A DNA stretch of 38,913 bases from Candidatus Saccharimonadota bacterium (GCA_018062785.1 JAGORO010000008.1:1-38913), one strand, 5' to 3'; shown: positions 17,174 through 25,713, counted from the first letter of the stretch. Numbers and translations: made by a program. Notes: generated from the sequence alone by a model not told the origin.

Positions 17174-17371
17174 ATGAGTGTATTCGATGATGCCAAGCAA
17201 AAAGCCGAAGAAGTTGCCAACAGGGGCAAAGATTGGGTCGACCAGCAGGGTGGCTTAGAAGGCGCCAAAGACAAGGCGACAGACGTGCTGAACCAAGCAA
17301 AAGAAAAGGCCAAAGATGTAGATTTGCCGGGTGAGTGGGACAACAAGCTCAAGGATAAAATCGGTCTTTAG
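17174..17371 (+). CDS. Small charged helical protein (CsbD/antitoxin-like composition)
   Basis: 65 residues starting at the ATG behind AGGAG rather than an ATG 18 nt upstream. It is rich in Lys, Asp and Ala with pseudo-repeats AKQKAEEVANRGKDW, GAKDKATDVL and AKEKAKDV, so it should form an amphipathic or partly disordered helix. Composition resembles CsbD-type stress proteins and small actinobacterial MT0933-type proteins, but the similarity is compositional and I assign no function. It stands alone between mnmA and alaS. Confidence 0.7.
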   Translation: MSVFDDAKQKAEEVANRGKDWVDQQGGLEGAKDKATDVLNQAKEKAKDVDLPGEWDNKLKDKIGL

Positions 17372-17492
17372 GTACCTGCTAACGCGTGGCAATTCCGTTT
17401 TGTAAGGACGCCCTCCTAAAACGTTGCAAGCGGTGTGTTGTTTCTGGGTGGCGGATGATGGTGTTTTTTTGCTGGGAGCTCCTTAGCACCTC

Positions 17493-17510
17493 TGTTATAC
17501 TTAGTCTCAT
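17493..17510 (+). promoter_or_regulatory. Extended -10 promoter of alaS, nearly leaderless
   Basis: TGTTATACT at 17493-17501; the ATG is 9 nt further on. Predicted leader is 0-3 nt and no ribosome-binding site is present. Confidence 0.7.
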
Positions 17511-19400
17511 ATGAATGCGCAACAAATTCGAAACGCCTATATAAAATTCTTTACCGACCGCGGTCATTATGCTGCTCAGCGGGCACCGCTCGTACTCAAA
17601 GATGATCCTACGACGCTGTTTACGGGCAGCGGCATGCAGCCGATGATTCCGTACCTTTTGGGCCAGCCGCACCCAGAGGGAAAGCGAGTTGTCGATAGCC
17701 AAACGTGCCTACGCGCTCAAGATATCGACGAAATTGGCGACAATCGTCACACTACTTTTTTTGAAATGCTTGGCAACTGGAGTATGGGGGACTACTTCAA
17801 AGATCAGCAAATTCGCTGGATGTGGGAGTTTTTGAGCGAAGTAGTTGGGCTTGATATGTCGAAGGTCTACATTACGTGTTACATCGGCGATGAGCGCTAC
17901 GGCATCCCCAAAGATACCGAAGCCGCGGCAGTCTGGAAGGAGCTATACTCGGCGGCAGGGCTTTCGAGTGGCGAAGCCGAGATTGGTAGTGAAGCCGATG
18001 GCTATACTCGCGGCATTAAAGATACCGAGCGGATTTTTTACTACGATGGCAGCAAAAACTGGTGGAGCCGTAACGGTTCTCCAGAGACAACACCAATTGG
18101 AGATCCGTGTGGCCCAGACAGCGAAATGTTCTACGACTTTGGAACCGAGCACGATGAAAGCTACGGCCAGCATTGCCATCCCAACTGCGACTGTGGACGG
18201 TTCTTAGAAATTGGCAATAATGTTTTTATGGCCTACCGCAAGGTGGCCGAGGGCCAATTCGAGCCACTTGAGGCACCGAACATTGACCACGGTTCGGGCC
18301 TGGAGCGCGTGGCTGCTGCCAAACTGGGAGACCCAGATGTCTTCAAGATTAGCCTGATGTGGCCAATTATCGAAAAACTGCAAAAACTGAGCAAAAAAAG
18401 CTACCAAGATTACACCGAAAGTATGCGTGTGATTGCCGATCATCTACGGGCGGCTACATTCCTAGCAGTCGACGGCTGTGTGCCGAGCAATAAGGAGCAG
18501 GGGTATGTTATGCGCAAGCTGGTTCGCCGCGCGATGGTCAAGGCATTCGACCTCGGAATCGAACAGAACTTCTTGCTAGAAGTCGTGCCGGTTGTTACCG
18601 ATATGTACCACGATGACTTCCCAGAGGTAGCGAATAACAGAGATGAGGTCATCGCCATTCTGGTCAAGGAAGAAAAGGCCTTCCGCCAAACACTGCGCAA
18701 GGGACTGCGCCAGTTCGAAAAGTTCGCTGCAGATGGTATAACAGGCGAAGAGCTATTCGCGCTATATGACACCTACGGCTTTCCAATCGAAATCAGTGTT
18801 GAAGAAGCACAAAAGCAACAGATTGCATTGCCATCCGACTGGCAGGCGCAGTTCGATGCCAAGATGGCCGAGCAGCGAGCCAGAAGCCAGACGGCGGCGA
18901 AAGGTACATTCAAGGGCGGTCTCGGCGGCCAAGACCTCATCCACAAGAAGTACCACACTGCGACGCACCTAATGTATCAGGCTTTGCGCGATGTACTGGG
19001 CAAGCATGTCGTGCAGCACGGCAGCAATATTACCGAAGAGCGACTGCGGTTCGACTTTAGCCACCCAGAGAAAATGACCGACGAGCAGAAACAGCAGGTC
19101 GAAGATATTGTGAACGATCAAATTGGCCGTGATCTTAAGGTAAGTTTTGCCGAGTATCCAACCGAAGAAGCAACCGGTCCGCTTGGTGCGTTAGGGCAAT
19201 TTGGCGACCGATATGGCGATACCGTCAAAGTATATAAGATGATTGCCGACGGTGCCGATGCACCATTCAGCTTTGAAATTTGCGGCGGACCGCATGTCGA
19301 TCACACGCTTCAACTTTTTGAAGATGGCAAGCGTTTCAAGATTCTCAAAGAAGAGTCCTCCAGTGCTGGCATACGAAGAATAAAAGCCGTCCTTTCTTGA
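17511..19400 (+). CDS. alaS: Alanyl-tRNA synthetase, short form without the C-terminal domain
   Basis: 629 residues against about 875 in E. coli. It charges tRNA-Ala. The class II catalytic core is clear: KDDPTTLFTGSGMQPMIPYL, RHTTFFEMLGNWSMGDYF, and DHGSGLERVAA. The editing domain is present with its metal ligands: YHTATHLMYQ and ICGGPHVDHT, ending SSAGIRRIKAV. The protein stops there, so the DHHA1/C-Ala region (oligomerisation and tRNA elbow contact) is absent. Aminoacylation and mischarge editing should both work. Short AlaRS forms are known in mitochondria and some reduced bacteria. The protein ends with an ordinary stop, so this is design rather than a frameshift. Confidence 0.95.
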   Translation: MNAQQIRNAYIKFFTDRGHYAAQRAPLVLKDDPTTLFTGSGMQPMIPYLLGQPHPEGKRVVDSQTCLRAQDIDEIGDNRHTTFFEMLGNWSMGDYFKDQQIRWMWEFLSEVVGLDMSKVYITCYIGDERYGIPKDTEAAAVWKELYSAAGLSSGEAEIGSEADGYTRGIKDTERIFYYDGSKNWWSRNGSPETTPIGDPCGPDSEMFYDFGTEHDESYGQHCHPNCDCGRFLEIGNNVFMAYRKVAEGQFEPLEAPNIDHGSGLERVAAAKLGDPDVFKISLMWPIIEKLQKLSKKSYQDYTESMRVIADHLRAATFLAVDGCVPSNKEQGYVMRKLVRRAMVKAFDLGIEQNFLLEVVPVVTDMYHDDFPEVANNRDEVIAILVKEEKAFRQTLRKGLRQFEKFAADGITGEELFALYDTYGFPIEISVEEAQKQQIALPSDWQAQFDAKMAEQRARSQTAAKGTFKGGLGGQDLIHKKYHTATHLMYQALRDVLGKHVVQHGSNITEERLRFDFSHPEKMTDEQKQQVEDIVNDQIGRDLKVSFAEYPTEEATGPLGALGQFGDRYGDTVKVYKMIADGADAPFSFEICGGPHVDHTLQLFEDGKRFKILKEESSSAGIRRIKAVLS

Positions 19401-19526
19401 GTTTTCCACTGCTAGTGTTGTATAAAATGTGATGAAAGTCACTGTAATATAACTTACAAAAAGTGTATAGTAAAAACCGTAAGTTCAATCAAATAAAGAT
19501 TGCCTAACAAAAGTAAAGGAAGCTAT
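19401..19526 (+). promoter_or_regulatory. AT-rich intergenic region with candidate promoter
   Basis: Candidate -10 strings are GTATAAAAT near 19420 and GTGTATAGT near 19463. An imperfect dyad GTGA/TCAC lies near 19430-19443. AAGGAAG before 19527 selects the ATG there over an in-frame TTG at 19500. Confidence 0.4.
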
Positions 19527-19898
19527 ATGCAAGCATTCATGGGTAAGGTTATCGTTGGTGAAAAAGATGTGCCATGTGTTGGATTGTATATTCATCCAGA
19601 GGACGACCCAGTCACTACTCTTATGGCAGAGTCTGCCATTAATGCGCAGGGCAGTATACCGGGTCCGAACCTACCAAGACCAGGCAAAAGTGGGTACTTG
19701 GTCCGAGAGCTACACCCAAATTTGAGTGTAGCTGAGGTGCGAAATCTTGCACAACGCTTAGGAAATTACGCTTCGGAGGTACTAGCAGTCAAGCCATATG
19801 AGCTATCTCAGTTAGTGCAAAAAGTAGGTACCGATGCGATTCGTGGTGCATCGATTGACCCTATCATCAAGCAATACCAAGAGCCAAGAGCTAGCTAA
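19527..19898 (+). CDS. Unknown protein, 123 residues
   Basis: I do not recognise a family. It has no signal peptide or membrane helix, so it is probably cytosolic. Visible features are an N-terminal FMGKVIVGEKDVPCVGLYI strand region, an acidic stretch HPEDDPV, a Pro/Gly-rich middle (GSIPGPNLPRPGKSG), and a helical C-terminal half with LSVAEVRNLAQRLG. The ATG at 19527 has AAGGAAG at good spacing. Its 3' end overlaps the 3' end of htpX on the other strand by 8 bases, with both stops inside an AGCTAGCT palindrome, so codon use near the end is constrained. Confidence 0.75.
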   Translation: MQAFMGKVIVGEKDVPCVGLYIHPEDDPVTTLMAESAINAQGSIPGPNLPRPGKSGYLVRELHPNLSVAEVRNLAQRLGNYASEVLAVKPYELSQLVQKVGTDAIRGASIDPIIKQYQEPRAS

Positions 19899-20727
19899 CA
19901 AGCTGTTTCAATCGGGCGATACGTTGCTCTGTTGAGGGATGGGTACTGAATAGGCTCGCAATACCTTGGGCAGAAAACATGTTAGCGAACATCAGGTGAG
20001 CAGTCGTCTGTTCGGTGGGCGTTGCCTGAATGGGCGGGACAGACTGCTTGAAGTTCTCGAGCTTCATTAGTGCGCTGGCAAGATCGTTTCCAGAATGAAG
20101 CACGGACGCACTGTGTTCATCTGCCAGGTACTCACGACTCCGTGAGACGGCCATCTGTATGAGCATGGCGGCAAATGGAGCGAGCAACATAATAAGAATT
20201 GCGGCGATAGGGTTTGGCGCATCTTCGTCGGAGCCACCAAAGAACATCGCCATTTGGGCGAGGTATGAAATAGCCCCGCCAACGCACGCTGCAATGGTGG
20301 ATACCAGCATGTCACGATTTTTAACATGGCCAAGCTCGTGAGCAAGTACGGCGCGCAGTTCTTTTTCGTTTAATATGTCCATAATTCCGGAGGTAACTGC
20401 CACGACGGCGTGCTTTGGGCTACGGCCGGTAGCAAACGCATTTGGAATCGGAGTATCAACCCAGTAGAGCTTTGGCATTGGCAGGCCATCGTTGGCGGCC
20501 AGTTGTGTGACGATTCTTTCAACCTCTGGATATTTGCCATCTAGGGGCTGTGCGCCCTGCATCTTGAGTACCATTTTGTCACTAAACCAGTACATGCCAA
20601 AATTCATCACAAATGCGATGCCGAGAGCGATCAACGCCCCTTGTTGGCCGCCGAAAACTCGACCAATCACAACAAAAAGTCCTGTGAGCGCTGCGAGTAA
20701 GATCGTGGTTTTGATAATTTGTTTCAA
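19891..20727 (-). CDS. htpX: HtpX-family membrane zinc metalloprotease
   Basis: Integral membrane protease that degrades misfolded membrane proteins. The zinc site is HELGH in VLAHELGHVKNRD, with the downstream Glu in SREYLADEHSA. Hydrophobic segments occur at the N-terminus (two), after the zinc site, and around AAILIMLLAPFAAMLIQMAV. I place the start at the TTG at 20727: AAAGGAG lies 5 nt upstream, and the alternative ATG at 20751 abuts the -10 box, so its codon would precede the predicted mRNA start. The resulting N-terminus MKQIIKTTILLAALTGLFV fits the family. About 278 residues. Confidence 0.92.
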   Translation of the reverse strand: MKQIIKTTILLAALTGLFVVIGRVFGGQQGALIALGIAFVMNFGMYWFSDKMVLKMQGAQPLDGKYPEVERIVTQLAANDGLPMPKLYWVDTPIPNAFATGRSPKHAVVAVTSGIMDILNEKELRAVLAHELGHVKNRDMLVSTIAACVGGAISYLAQMAMFFGGSDEDAPNPIAAILIMLLAPFAAMLIQMAVSRSREYLADEHSASVLHSGNDLASALMKLENFKQSVPPIQATPTEQTTAHLMFANMFSAQGIASLFSTHPSTEQRIARLKQLVS

Positions 20728-20751
20728 AAAATCTCCTTTACTTGAATTCAT

Positions 20752-20760
20752 AGTATAGCA
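20752..20760 (-). promoter_or_regulatory. Extended -10 promoter of htpX
   Basis: On the reverse strand TGCTATACT, ending next to an ATG. Transcription should begin about 7 nt later, near 20745, leaving a short leader with AAAGGAG before the TTG start. Confidence 0.65.
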
Positions 20761-20812
20761 TCGCTTCGGTTTTGAATGGTGTTGGCTAGATTACAATTAT
20801 CGGTAGCGTTTA

Positions 20813-20830
20813 TGGTAAAATACCTTCGAT
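20813..20830 (+). promoter_or_regulatory. Extended -10 promoter of the FtsA-like operon
   Basis: TGGTAAAAT at 20813-20821, with the ATG starting 10 nt later. The leader would be about 2-3 nt; no ribosome site. Confidence 0.65.
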
Positions 20831-22132
20831 ATGCTAGATAAAATAAAAGACATAAAGGCCATGGCGTTGGATAAAGTCGCCGCGGCCAAAAAAACCACTA
20901 CCCCATCCCAGAAACATCTCGTCGCTCTCGATATTGGTACCGAATACGTCAAGGCGCTCATCAGTAGAGTTACCGACGAAGGTATCGAGATTATCGGTGC
21001 TGGCCGTGCCCGACAGGGTTTGAGTGACATGGCTGCGGGTGCCATTGCCGACATCGGTGGTGTAGTTGAAAATTGTGATACTGCCCTCAATGAGGCCGAG
21101 CAGCAGGCTGGGGTTAGTGTACGGAGTTCGGTGATTGGTATTGCCGGCGAGCTCGTCAAGGGTACAACCACCACCGTGCGCGTTGTACGTAAGGAACCCA
21201 AAAAAGCCCTCGATCTCGCAGAAGTCGAACGGATTATTCGCTTGGTACAGCAAAAGGCGGAGACCAAGGCTCGCGAGCAACTCGCTTGGGAGCTTGGTGG
21301 CAAGAAAGTCGATGTTCGCTTGGTGAACAGTGCGCTCGTTGCTATGGAGATAGACGGCTATCCTGTCACGAACCCAATTGGGTTTCAGGGTCGTGATGTG
21401 CTTGTGCAGCTATATACCGCTTTCGCCCCACTTGTACATATCGGAGCTTTGGAGCGTACTGCAGAGCAGCTCGACCTCGACCTCATCGCCGTGGCGGCAG
21501 AGCCATTTGCGGTGTCTCGTTCGGTGATCGGCGACAACCAGTCGGCAAGTATGAGCGCGATCTTGATGGACATTGGTGGCGGTACGACCGATATTGCTGT
21601 TGTAAACGATGGTGGCGTGCAAGGTACCAAAATGTTTGGTATCGGTGGACGTGCATTTACGAGGGCTGTTGAGCGTGATTTGGGTGTAGAGTATGAAATG
21701 GCCGAGCAGCTCAAGGTAGGTGTCGGCACTAGTGCCGTCCCGTCAAAGCAAATCGATGCGGTCGAGGCCTCGCTCTCGAAAACACTAGACGTATGGATTA
21801 GTGGTGTCGAATTAGCACTCAGTGAATTCACTAAGCTCGACCACTTGCCTCACCGTATTTTTCTTTGTGGCGGCGGCGCGAGCTTGCAGATGCTGGTAGA
21901 TCGCCTCAATGACAGCGACTGGTATACCAAGCTGCCATTTACGCGTAAGCCGATTATTAAGCACATAAATCCAACGCAAGTTGTCGGCATGACAGACACA
22001 ACCGATCAAGTGAGTGATCACACCTACATCACCGCTATGGGGTTGCTACGAGTTGGCCTCGATACGGTACAATACACCGGCAAGAGTGGTGACACCGTCA
22101 AGGAAAAATTAGACAGGATTCTGCACGTATGA
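20831..22132 (+). CDS. FtsA/PilM-like actin-fold ATPase
   Basis: 433 residues. Actin-fold nucleotide motifs are visible: phosphate-1 LVALDIGTEYVKALI (about 30-44), phosphate-2 ILMDIGGGTTDIAVV (about 245-259) and an adenosine-type HRIFLCGGGASLQM. A region between them (about 110-200) matches the SHS2/1C insertion of FtsA and PilM. A membrane-targeting C-terminal helix as in FtsA is not convincing (ends VKEKLDRILHV); an N-terminal lysine-rich helix may serve instead. FtsA membrane-links FtsZ; PilM sits under type IV pili. The next gene overlaps by 4 nt (ATGA) and encodes a membrane protein, so the ATPase probably works at the inner face of that protein. Confidence 0.88.
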   Translation: MLDKIKDIKAMALDKVAAAKKTTTPSQKHLVALDIGTEYVKALISRVTDEGIEIIGAGRARQGLSDMAAGAIADIGGVVENCDTALNEAEQQAGVSVRSSVIGIAGELVKGTTTTVRVVRKEPKKALDLAEVERIIRLVQQKAETKAREQLAWELGGKKVDVRLVNSALVAMEIDGYPVTNPIGFQGRDVLVQLYTAFAPLVHIGALERTAEQLDLDLIAVAAEPFAVSRSVIGDNQSASMSAILMDIGGGTTDIAVVNDGGVQGTKMFGIGGRAFTRAVERDLGVEYEMAEQLKVGVGTSAVPSKQIDAVEASLSKTLDVWISGVELALSEFTKLDHLPHRIFLCGGGASLQMLVDRLNDSDWYTKLPFTRKPIIKHINPTQVVGMTDTTDQVSDHTYITAMGLLRVGLDTVQYTGKSGDTVKEKLDRILHV

Positions 22133-23943
22133 GTAAAAAAATAGACAGCAAGAAACTACCTAAGATCGCCGTACATCGCGCCGACGAGGAAGCTGTAGAT
22201 ACTGGTACCAACATTCAGGTCACAAAAAGCGCCACCTCACCAGCTGGGCCAAAGATATCTCTCGCGAGTTCAACTAAAGCCAAGGAAACAGTGTATGTAG
22301 ATGTCGACGACGAAATTACTAGCGTCATCGAGAAAGTTATAGACTCCAAGTCAGATATTGTGGCTCTAGTTCTGCCCAAGCGAGCGGCAGTACTACAGAG
22401 TATCGTTAATATGAAGCTCCTAAAGCGTTCAGCCGATCAGAAATCCAAAAATTTGGTGCTGGTTACAAGCGAAGCCTCAGTATTACCCTTGGCCGGTATT
22501 GTAGGTCTGCATGTAGCCCCAACGCCAACGAGCAAGCCCGTTATTCCACCGGCGCCGAAAATGGCAAGTGAAGAACCCGAGCAAATAGAGGAACCTTCGG
22601 AAGATACTCTCGAAGATGAGGATGAGTTTGATAAGGAAGCGGCTCAGGCTACACCTGTTGGCTCACTCGCTGCTATGTCCAAGGAGCCTGAGAGCATTGA
22701 GTTGCCAGACGAAGATCCGCTCGAGGGTACAGACGACAAACCAAATGTTGTGCCCGTAAAAAAGCGCGATAAAGGCCTTGCCATACCCAACTTCGACAGC
22801 TTCCGCAAAAAAATCGCCCTAGCTATTCTGGGGGTAATTCTCCTAGGTGGCTTGCTATATGCTGCACTGGTAATTTTGCCGCATGCAACGATTCGTATCG
22901 CTTCCGAGACGAGTACAGTAGATTCCAACTTCAGCATGACGCTTAATACCAATGCCAAGGCTCTTGATGAGGTAAACAAGATTTTGCCTGCCGTCGCTCA
23001 GACGGTTACCAAGACTGGCTCGCAAACTGCTCCAGCAACTGGCCAGCAAAACAACGGCGAGAAGGCGACTGGACGCATAACAATCACAAATTGCACCGAT
23101 GATACGATCAGTGTACCCGCTGGGACGAGCTTTACCCGCGATGGTCGGACATTTAGCTCAACAGAATCAGCCAGTGTGCAGGGCAGTGATTTCACGAGTG
23201 GCGGTAATTGCAAAGAGAACGGCAAGCGTACGATTGACGTCGTGGCTATCAAGGGTGGTGCTGCAAGCAACATTGGTGCCGGTGCGCATATTTTTTCCGG
23301 CAGTAGTTCTAGTATTAGTGCGTACGGCTCATCAATGACTGGCGGCACAGATGCAATAGTGAAAGTGGTCGCCCAAGCCGATATCGACGCCGCTAAGGCA
23401 AAGGTTGCCTCACAGAACGCCGACCAGATCAAGCAAGAGCTGGCTACTGGGCTAAAGGCAAAGAGTCAGATGCCCATCCCGACGACCTTTGTTGCGGGCG
23501 AGGAGCAGATTACACCAAGCGTTAAGGCGGGCGATAGGGCCGACTCTGTATCTGTAACCGTCACCACTCAGTACAGCATGCTTGGTATCCAGCGAGAGCA
23601 CCTCAAGACGATTATTCTTGGTAATGTAAAAAAACAAATTGATGATGACAAGCAGAAGGTACTCCAAGATGGCATCGATACGGCTCAGTTCTCCCAAGAG
23701 GCGCCCGCCAGTGCCACCAATGCAGTTGTTGCTGTTAAGACGAAGTCTGTCGCCGGACCGTTTATCGAAATCGCCGAAGTTAAACGAAAAGCAGCGGGCA
23801 AAAAAGAAGCATCTATTCGGGGCGACCTCCAAGAAGTACCAGGCATAACTGACGTAGAGGTCAAGTACAGTCCTTTCTGGGTCAGTATGGCACCACGAGA
23901 CGTTAAAAAAATAACGGTGGAACTCGATAAGGTAACAGATTAG
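22129..23943 (+). CDS. Baseplate-J-like membrane protein
   Basis: 604 residues. Residues 1-215 are cytoplasmic and acidic, with a compact Rossmann-like part (DDEITSVIEKVIDSKSD, ALVLPKRAAVLQSIVNMKLL, NLVLVTSEASVLPL). A single membrane helix lies about 222-245 (IALAILGVILLGGLLYAALV). The external part has a baseplate-J/gp47-like core: ATGRITITNCTDDTISVPAG, TSFTRDGRTFSSTESASVQG, and AASNIGAGAHIFSG. Cys in TNCTDD and GGNCKENG may pair. Phage and contractile systems use this fold in baseplates; CPR genomes carry membrane-anchored versions of unknown role. The 4-nt overlap with the actin-like ATPase suggests a fixed pair across the membrane. Confidence 0.82.
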   Translation: MSKKIDSKKLPKIAVHRADEEAVDTGTNIQVTKSATSPAGPKISLASSTKAKETVYVDVDDEITSVIEKVIDSKSDIVALVLPKRAAVLQSIVNMKLLKRSADQKSKNLVLVTSEASVLPLAGIVGLHVAPTPTSKPVIPPAPKMASEEPEQIEEPSEDTLEDEDEFDKEAAQATPVGSLAAMSKEPESIELPDEDPLEGTDDKPNVVPVKKRDKGLAIPNFDSFRKKIALAILGVILLGGLLYAALVILPHATIRIASETSTVDSNFSMTLNTNAKALDEVNKILPAVAQTVTKTGSQTAPATGQQNNGEKATGRITITNCTDDTISVPAGTSFTRDGRTFSSTESASVQGSDFTSGGNCKENGKRTIDVVAIKGGAASNIGAGAHIFSGSSSSISAYGSSMTGGTDAIVKVVAQADIDAAKAKVASQNADQIKQELATGLKAKSQMPIPTTFVAGEEQITPSVKAGDRADSVSVTVTTQYSMLGIQREHLKTIILGNVKKQIDDDKQKVLQDGIDTAQFSQEAPASATNAVVAVKTKSVAGPFIEIAEVKRKAAGKKEASIRGDLQEVPGITDVEVKYSPFWVSMAPRDVKKITVELDKVTD

Positions 23944-23945
23944 TC

Positions 23946-24356
23946 GTGGCCGAAGACCTGCATACCGTTTTGGCGCTGGACTATGGAGACGCAAGAGTAG
24001 GAGTGGCGCTAGGTAATACGATTGCTCGTATTGCCAATCCAAAGGAAGTTCTGGCTAACGACGAGCAGTTGATGCCGAGTATCCAAAAACTCATACTCGA
24101 TAACCGAGTCGACAATATTGTCGTGGGGCTACCGAGGAATATGGATGGTACAATAGGCTCTCAGGCTACTAAGGCAGAGAACTTCGCTTCGGAGCTTCGG
24201 AATGTGTCTAAGGTTCCGGTGACCTTGCACGAGGAAGCACTATCAAGCATTGAAGCGGCGGAGCAGTATCCAAATGTGGCCGTAGACGCTGCTGCGGCCG
24301 CTGTAATACTGCAGAGATATTTTGAGGAAAGTACACAAACGGGAGAGTACGCATGA
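23946..24356 (+). CDS. yqgF: YqgF/RuvX RNase H-fold nuclease
   Basis: 136 residues, GTG start 2 nt behind the previous stop. The family is implicated in 16S rRNA 5' maturation and was earlier annotated as a Holliday-junction resolvase. Motifs: VLALDYGDARVGVALGN with the first catalytic Asp, IVVGLPRNMDGTIGSQ, LHEEALSSIEAA (family usually DERLST, so Asp/Arg are replaced by Glu/Ala here), and NVAVDAAAAAVILQRYF with the last catalytic Asp. Length is normal. The stop overlaps the mltG start by 4 nt. Confidence 0.9.
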   Translation: MAEDLHTVLALDYGDARVGVALGNTIARIANPKEVLANDEQLMPSIQKLILDNRVDNIVVGLPRNMDGTIGSQATKAENFASELRNVSKVPVTLHEEALSSIEAAEQYPNVAVDAAAAAVILQRYFEESTQTGEYA

Positions 24357-25405
24357 ACTATCGACTAGGAGAAACAAAATCCAGCAGAAGGCCGATTCGG
24401 GCGATTATTGTGGGGGCAGTTTTTCTCTGTGGTCTTGCTACCATCGGACTTTTTGGAACCTACAAAATCTACACGGCAAATCTTGGGGCACGTGCACCGG
24501 AATCATCAGAATACAAAGAGATCACGATTGTCGATGGGGCGAGCCTCCAGAGTATTGCTACGCAGCTCAAGCAAGAGGAAATAATCAAAAGTGACTGGGC
24601 ATTCAAACGATATGCGCAAGTTACAAATGCCAGCCGATACCTCCAGGCGGGGACCTACTCGCTCGGCCCCAGTCAAAGCGTGCAAGATATAGTTTCTACG
24701 CTCACAAAAGGCAAGGTTGCCTCGAAGCTGATAGTTATTTTGCCGGGGCAGAGACTCGATCAGATCCGACGTGCGCTCATCCAGCAGGGCTTCACTGAGT
24801 CTGAGGTAGACGCTGCGTTGGCACCCGAACAATACGAGTCTAGCGCGGCCTTGGCAGACAAACCAAAAGGTAGCAGTCTAGAGGGTTATCTCTACCCAGA
24901 ATCTTTCCAAAAAACCGGCAGTACAACAGCAAAAAGTATCGTCGAATCATCTATAAGCCAAATGCAGAGGCAGGTAACGCCCGAGATTAGAGCGGGCTTC
25001 CAGAGACAAGGCCTGTCAACGTATCAGGGGCTGATTATTGCCTCTATCGTCGAAAAGGAAGTTGTACACCAGACAGACAGGAAACAGGCTGCACAGGTGT
25101 TTATTACTCGCATCAAAAAAAGCATGCCACTCGGTAGCGATGTGACGGCATTTTATGGTTCCGAGCTGGCTGGAAAGGGTCAAGATGTAACGTACGATAC
25201 CCCGTACAACACTCGAATTCACAGTGGCCTTCCACCGACGCCAATCAGCAATATTAGTAAATCATCCCTCGAAGCAGTTGCCTACCCAGCTAATACCGAC
25301 TGGGTCTTCTTTGTAGCGGGCGACGATGGTGTCACACACTTCTCGAGGACAGTCGAAGAGCACGAAGCCCTGACAAAAAAATACTGCATCAAACTTTGCC
25401 AATAG
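24353..25405 (+). CDS. mltG: Endolytic murein transglycosylase MltG (YceG-like)
   Basis: 350 residues. It cuts nascent glycan strands at the outer face of the membrane. Membrane helix about 17-39 (AIIVGAVFLCGLATIGLFGT), a LysM-like region (ITIVDGASLQSIATQLKQEE), then the catalytic domain: ASIVEKEVVHQTDRK with the active-site Glu, MPLGSDVTAFYG, and TPYNTRIHSGLPPTPISN. The C-terminus KKYCIKLCQ carries two cysteines. The last 50 bases of the gene fall in a 102-bp unit that is repeated 172 bp downstream. Confidence 0.93.
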   Translation: MNYRLGETKSSRRPIRAIIVGAVFLCGLATIGLFGTYKIYTANLGARAPESSEYKEITIVDGASLQSIATQLKQEEIIKSDWAFKRYAQVTNASRYLQAGTYSLGPSQSVQDIVSTLTKGKVASKLIVILPGQRLDQIRRALIQQGFTESEVDAALAPEQYESSAALADKPKGSSLEGYLYPESFQKTGSTTAKSIVESSISQMQRQVTPEIRAGFQRQGLSTYQGLIIASIVEKEVVHQTDRKQAAQVFITRIKKSMPLGSDVTAFYGSELAGKGQDVTYDTPYNTRIHSGLPPTPISNISKSSLEAVAYPANTDWVFFVAGDDGVTHFSRTVEEHEALTKKYCIKLCQ

Positions 25406-25457
25406 GCCGAGTTTCATAGCAACTCTAGCTGCTCTTCGACATACGAGCGCAGCGAGT
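25356..25457 (+). repeat. 102-bp direct repeat, copy 1 (includes 3' end of mltG)
   Basis: Bases 25356-25457 and 25528-25629 appear identical by eye (offset 172). Copy 1 supplies the last codons and stop of mltG plus about 50 nt of trailer ending AGCGCAGCGAGT. Confidence 0.9.
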
Positions 25458-25527
25458 TCGGGGAGGAGAGCCCCTTTCGAATTTATTTCGAAAGAGCGAG
25501 GAGGGGCAGGCCCCTTCTAAAACAAGC
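25458..25527. repeat. 70-bp hairpin-rich spacer between direct repeats
   Basis: Contains CTTTCGAA/TTCGAAAG (25474-25481, 25487-25494) with a 5-nt loop, set inside outer arms GCCCC/GGGGC, and a second small hairpin AGGGG/CCCCT near 25502-25515. GC-rich palindromes of this style match those in elements A, B and D, so it may be a short member of the same family. Confidence 0.65.
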
Positions 25528-25629
25528 AAGAGCACGAAGCCCTGACAAAAAAATACTGCATCAAACTTTGCCAATAGGCCGAGTTTCATAGCAACTCTAG
25601 CTGCTCTTCGACATACGAGCGCAGCGAGT
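25528..25629 (+). repeat. 102-bp direct repeat, copy 2
   Basis: Second copy of the mltG 3' end and trailer. It has no start of its own and is not expected to be expressed. Confidence 0.9.
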
Positions 25630-25685
25630 GGAGGGATTTCATGTTTGTCTCATTCTTAACAGGGGTACAACAGGGGTGAGGGGGG

Positions 25686-25713
25686 TTGACTCGAGCGCGT
25701 CGTTTGATACAAT
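25686..25713 (+). promoter_or_regulatory. Near-consensus sigma-70-type promoter
   Basis: TTGACT (25686-25691), 16-nt spacer, TACAAT (25708-25713). It is one of the few promoters in the window with a good -35. Predicted start near 25720, giving a leader of about 140 nt to the ATG at 25859 or about 330 nt to the GTG at 26049. Confidence 0.75.

Noticed and set aside
17390-17430. Terminator after the small helical protein
   Set aside because: CGTTTT/AAAACG arms exist, but the inner pairing is poor and there is no T run.
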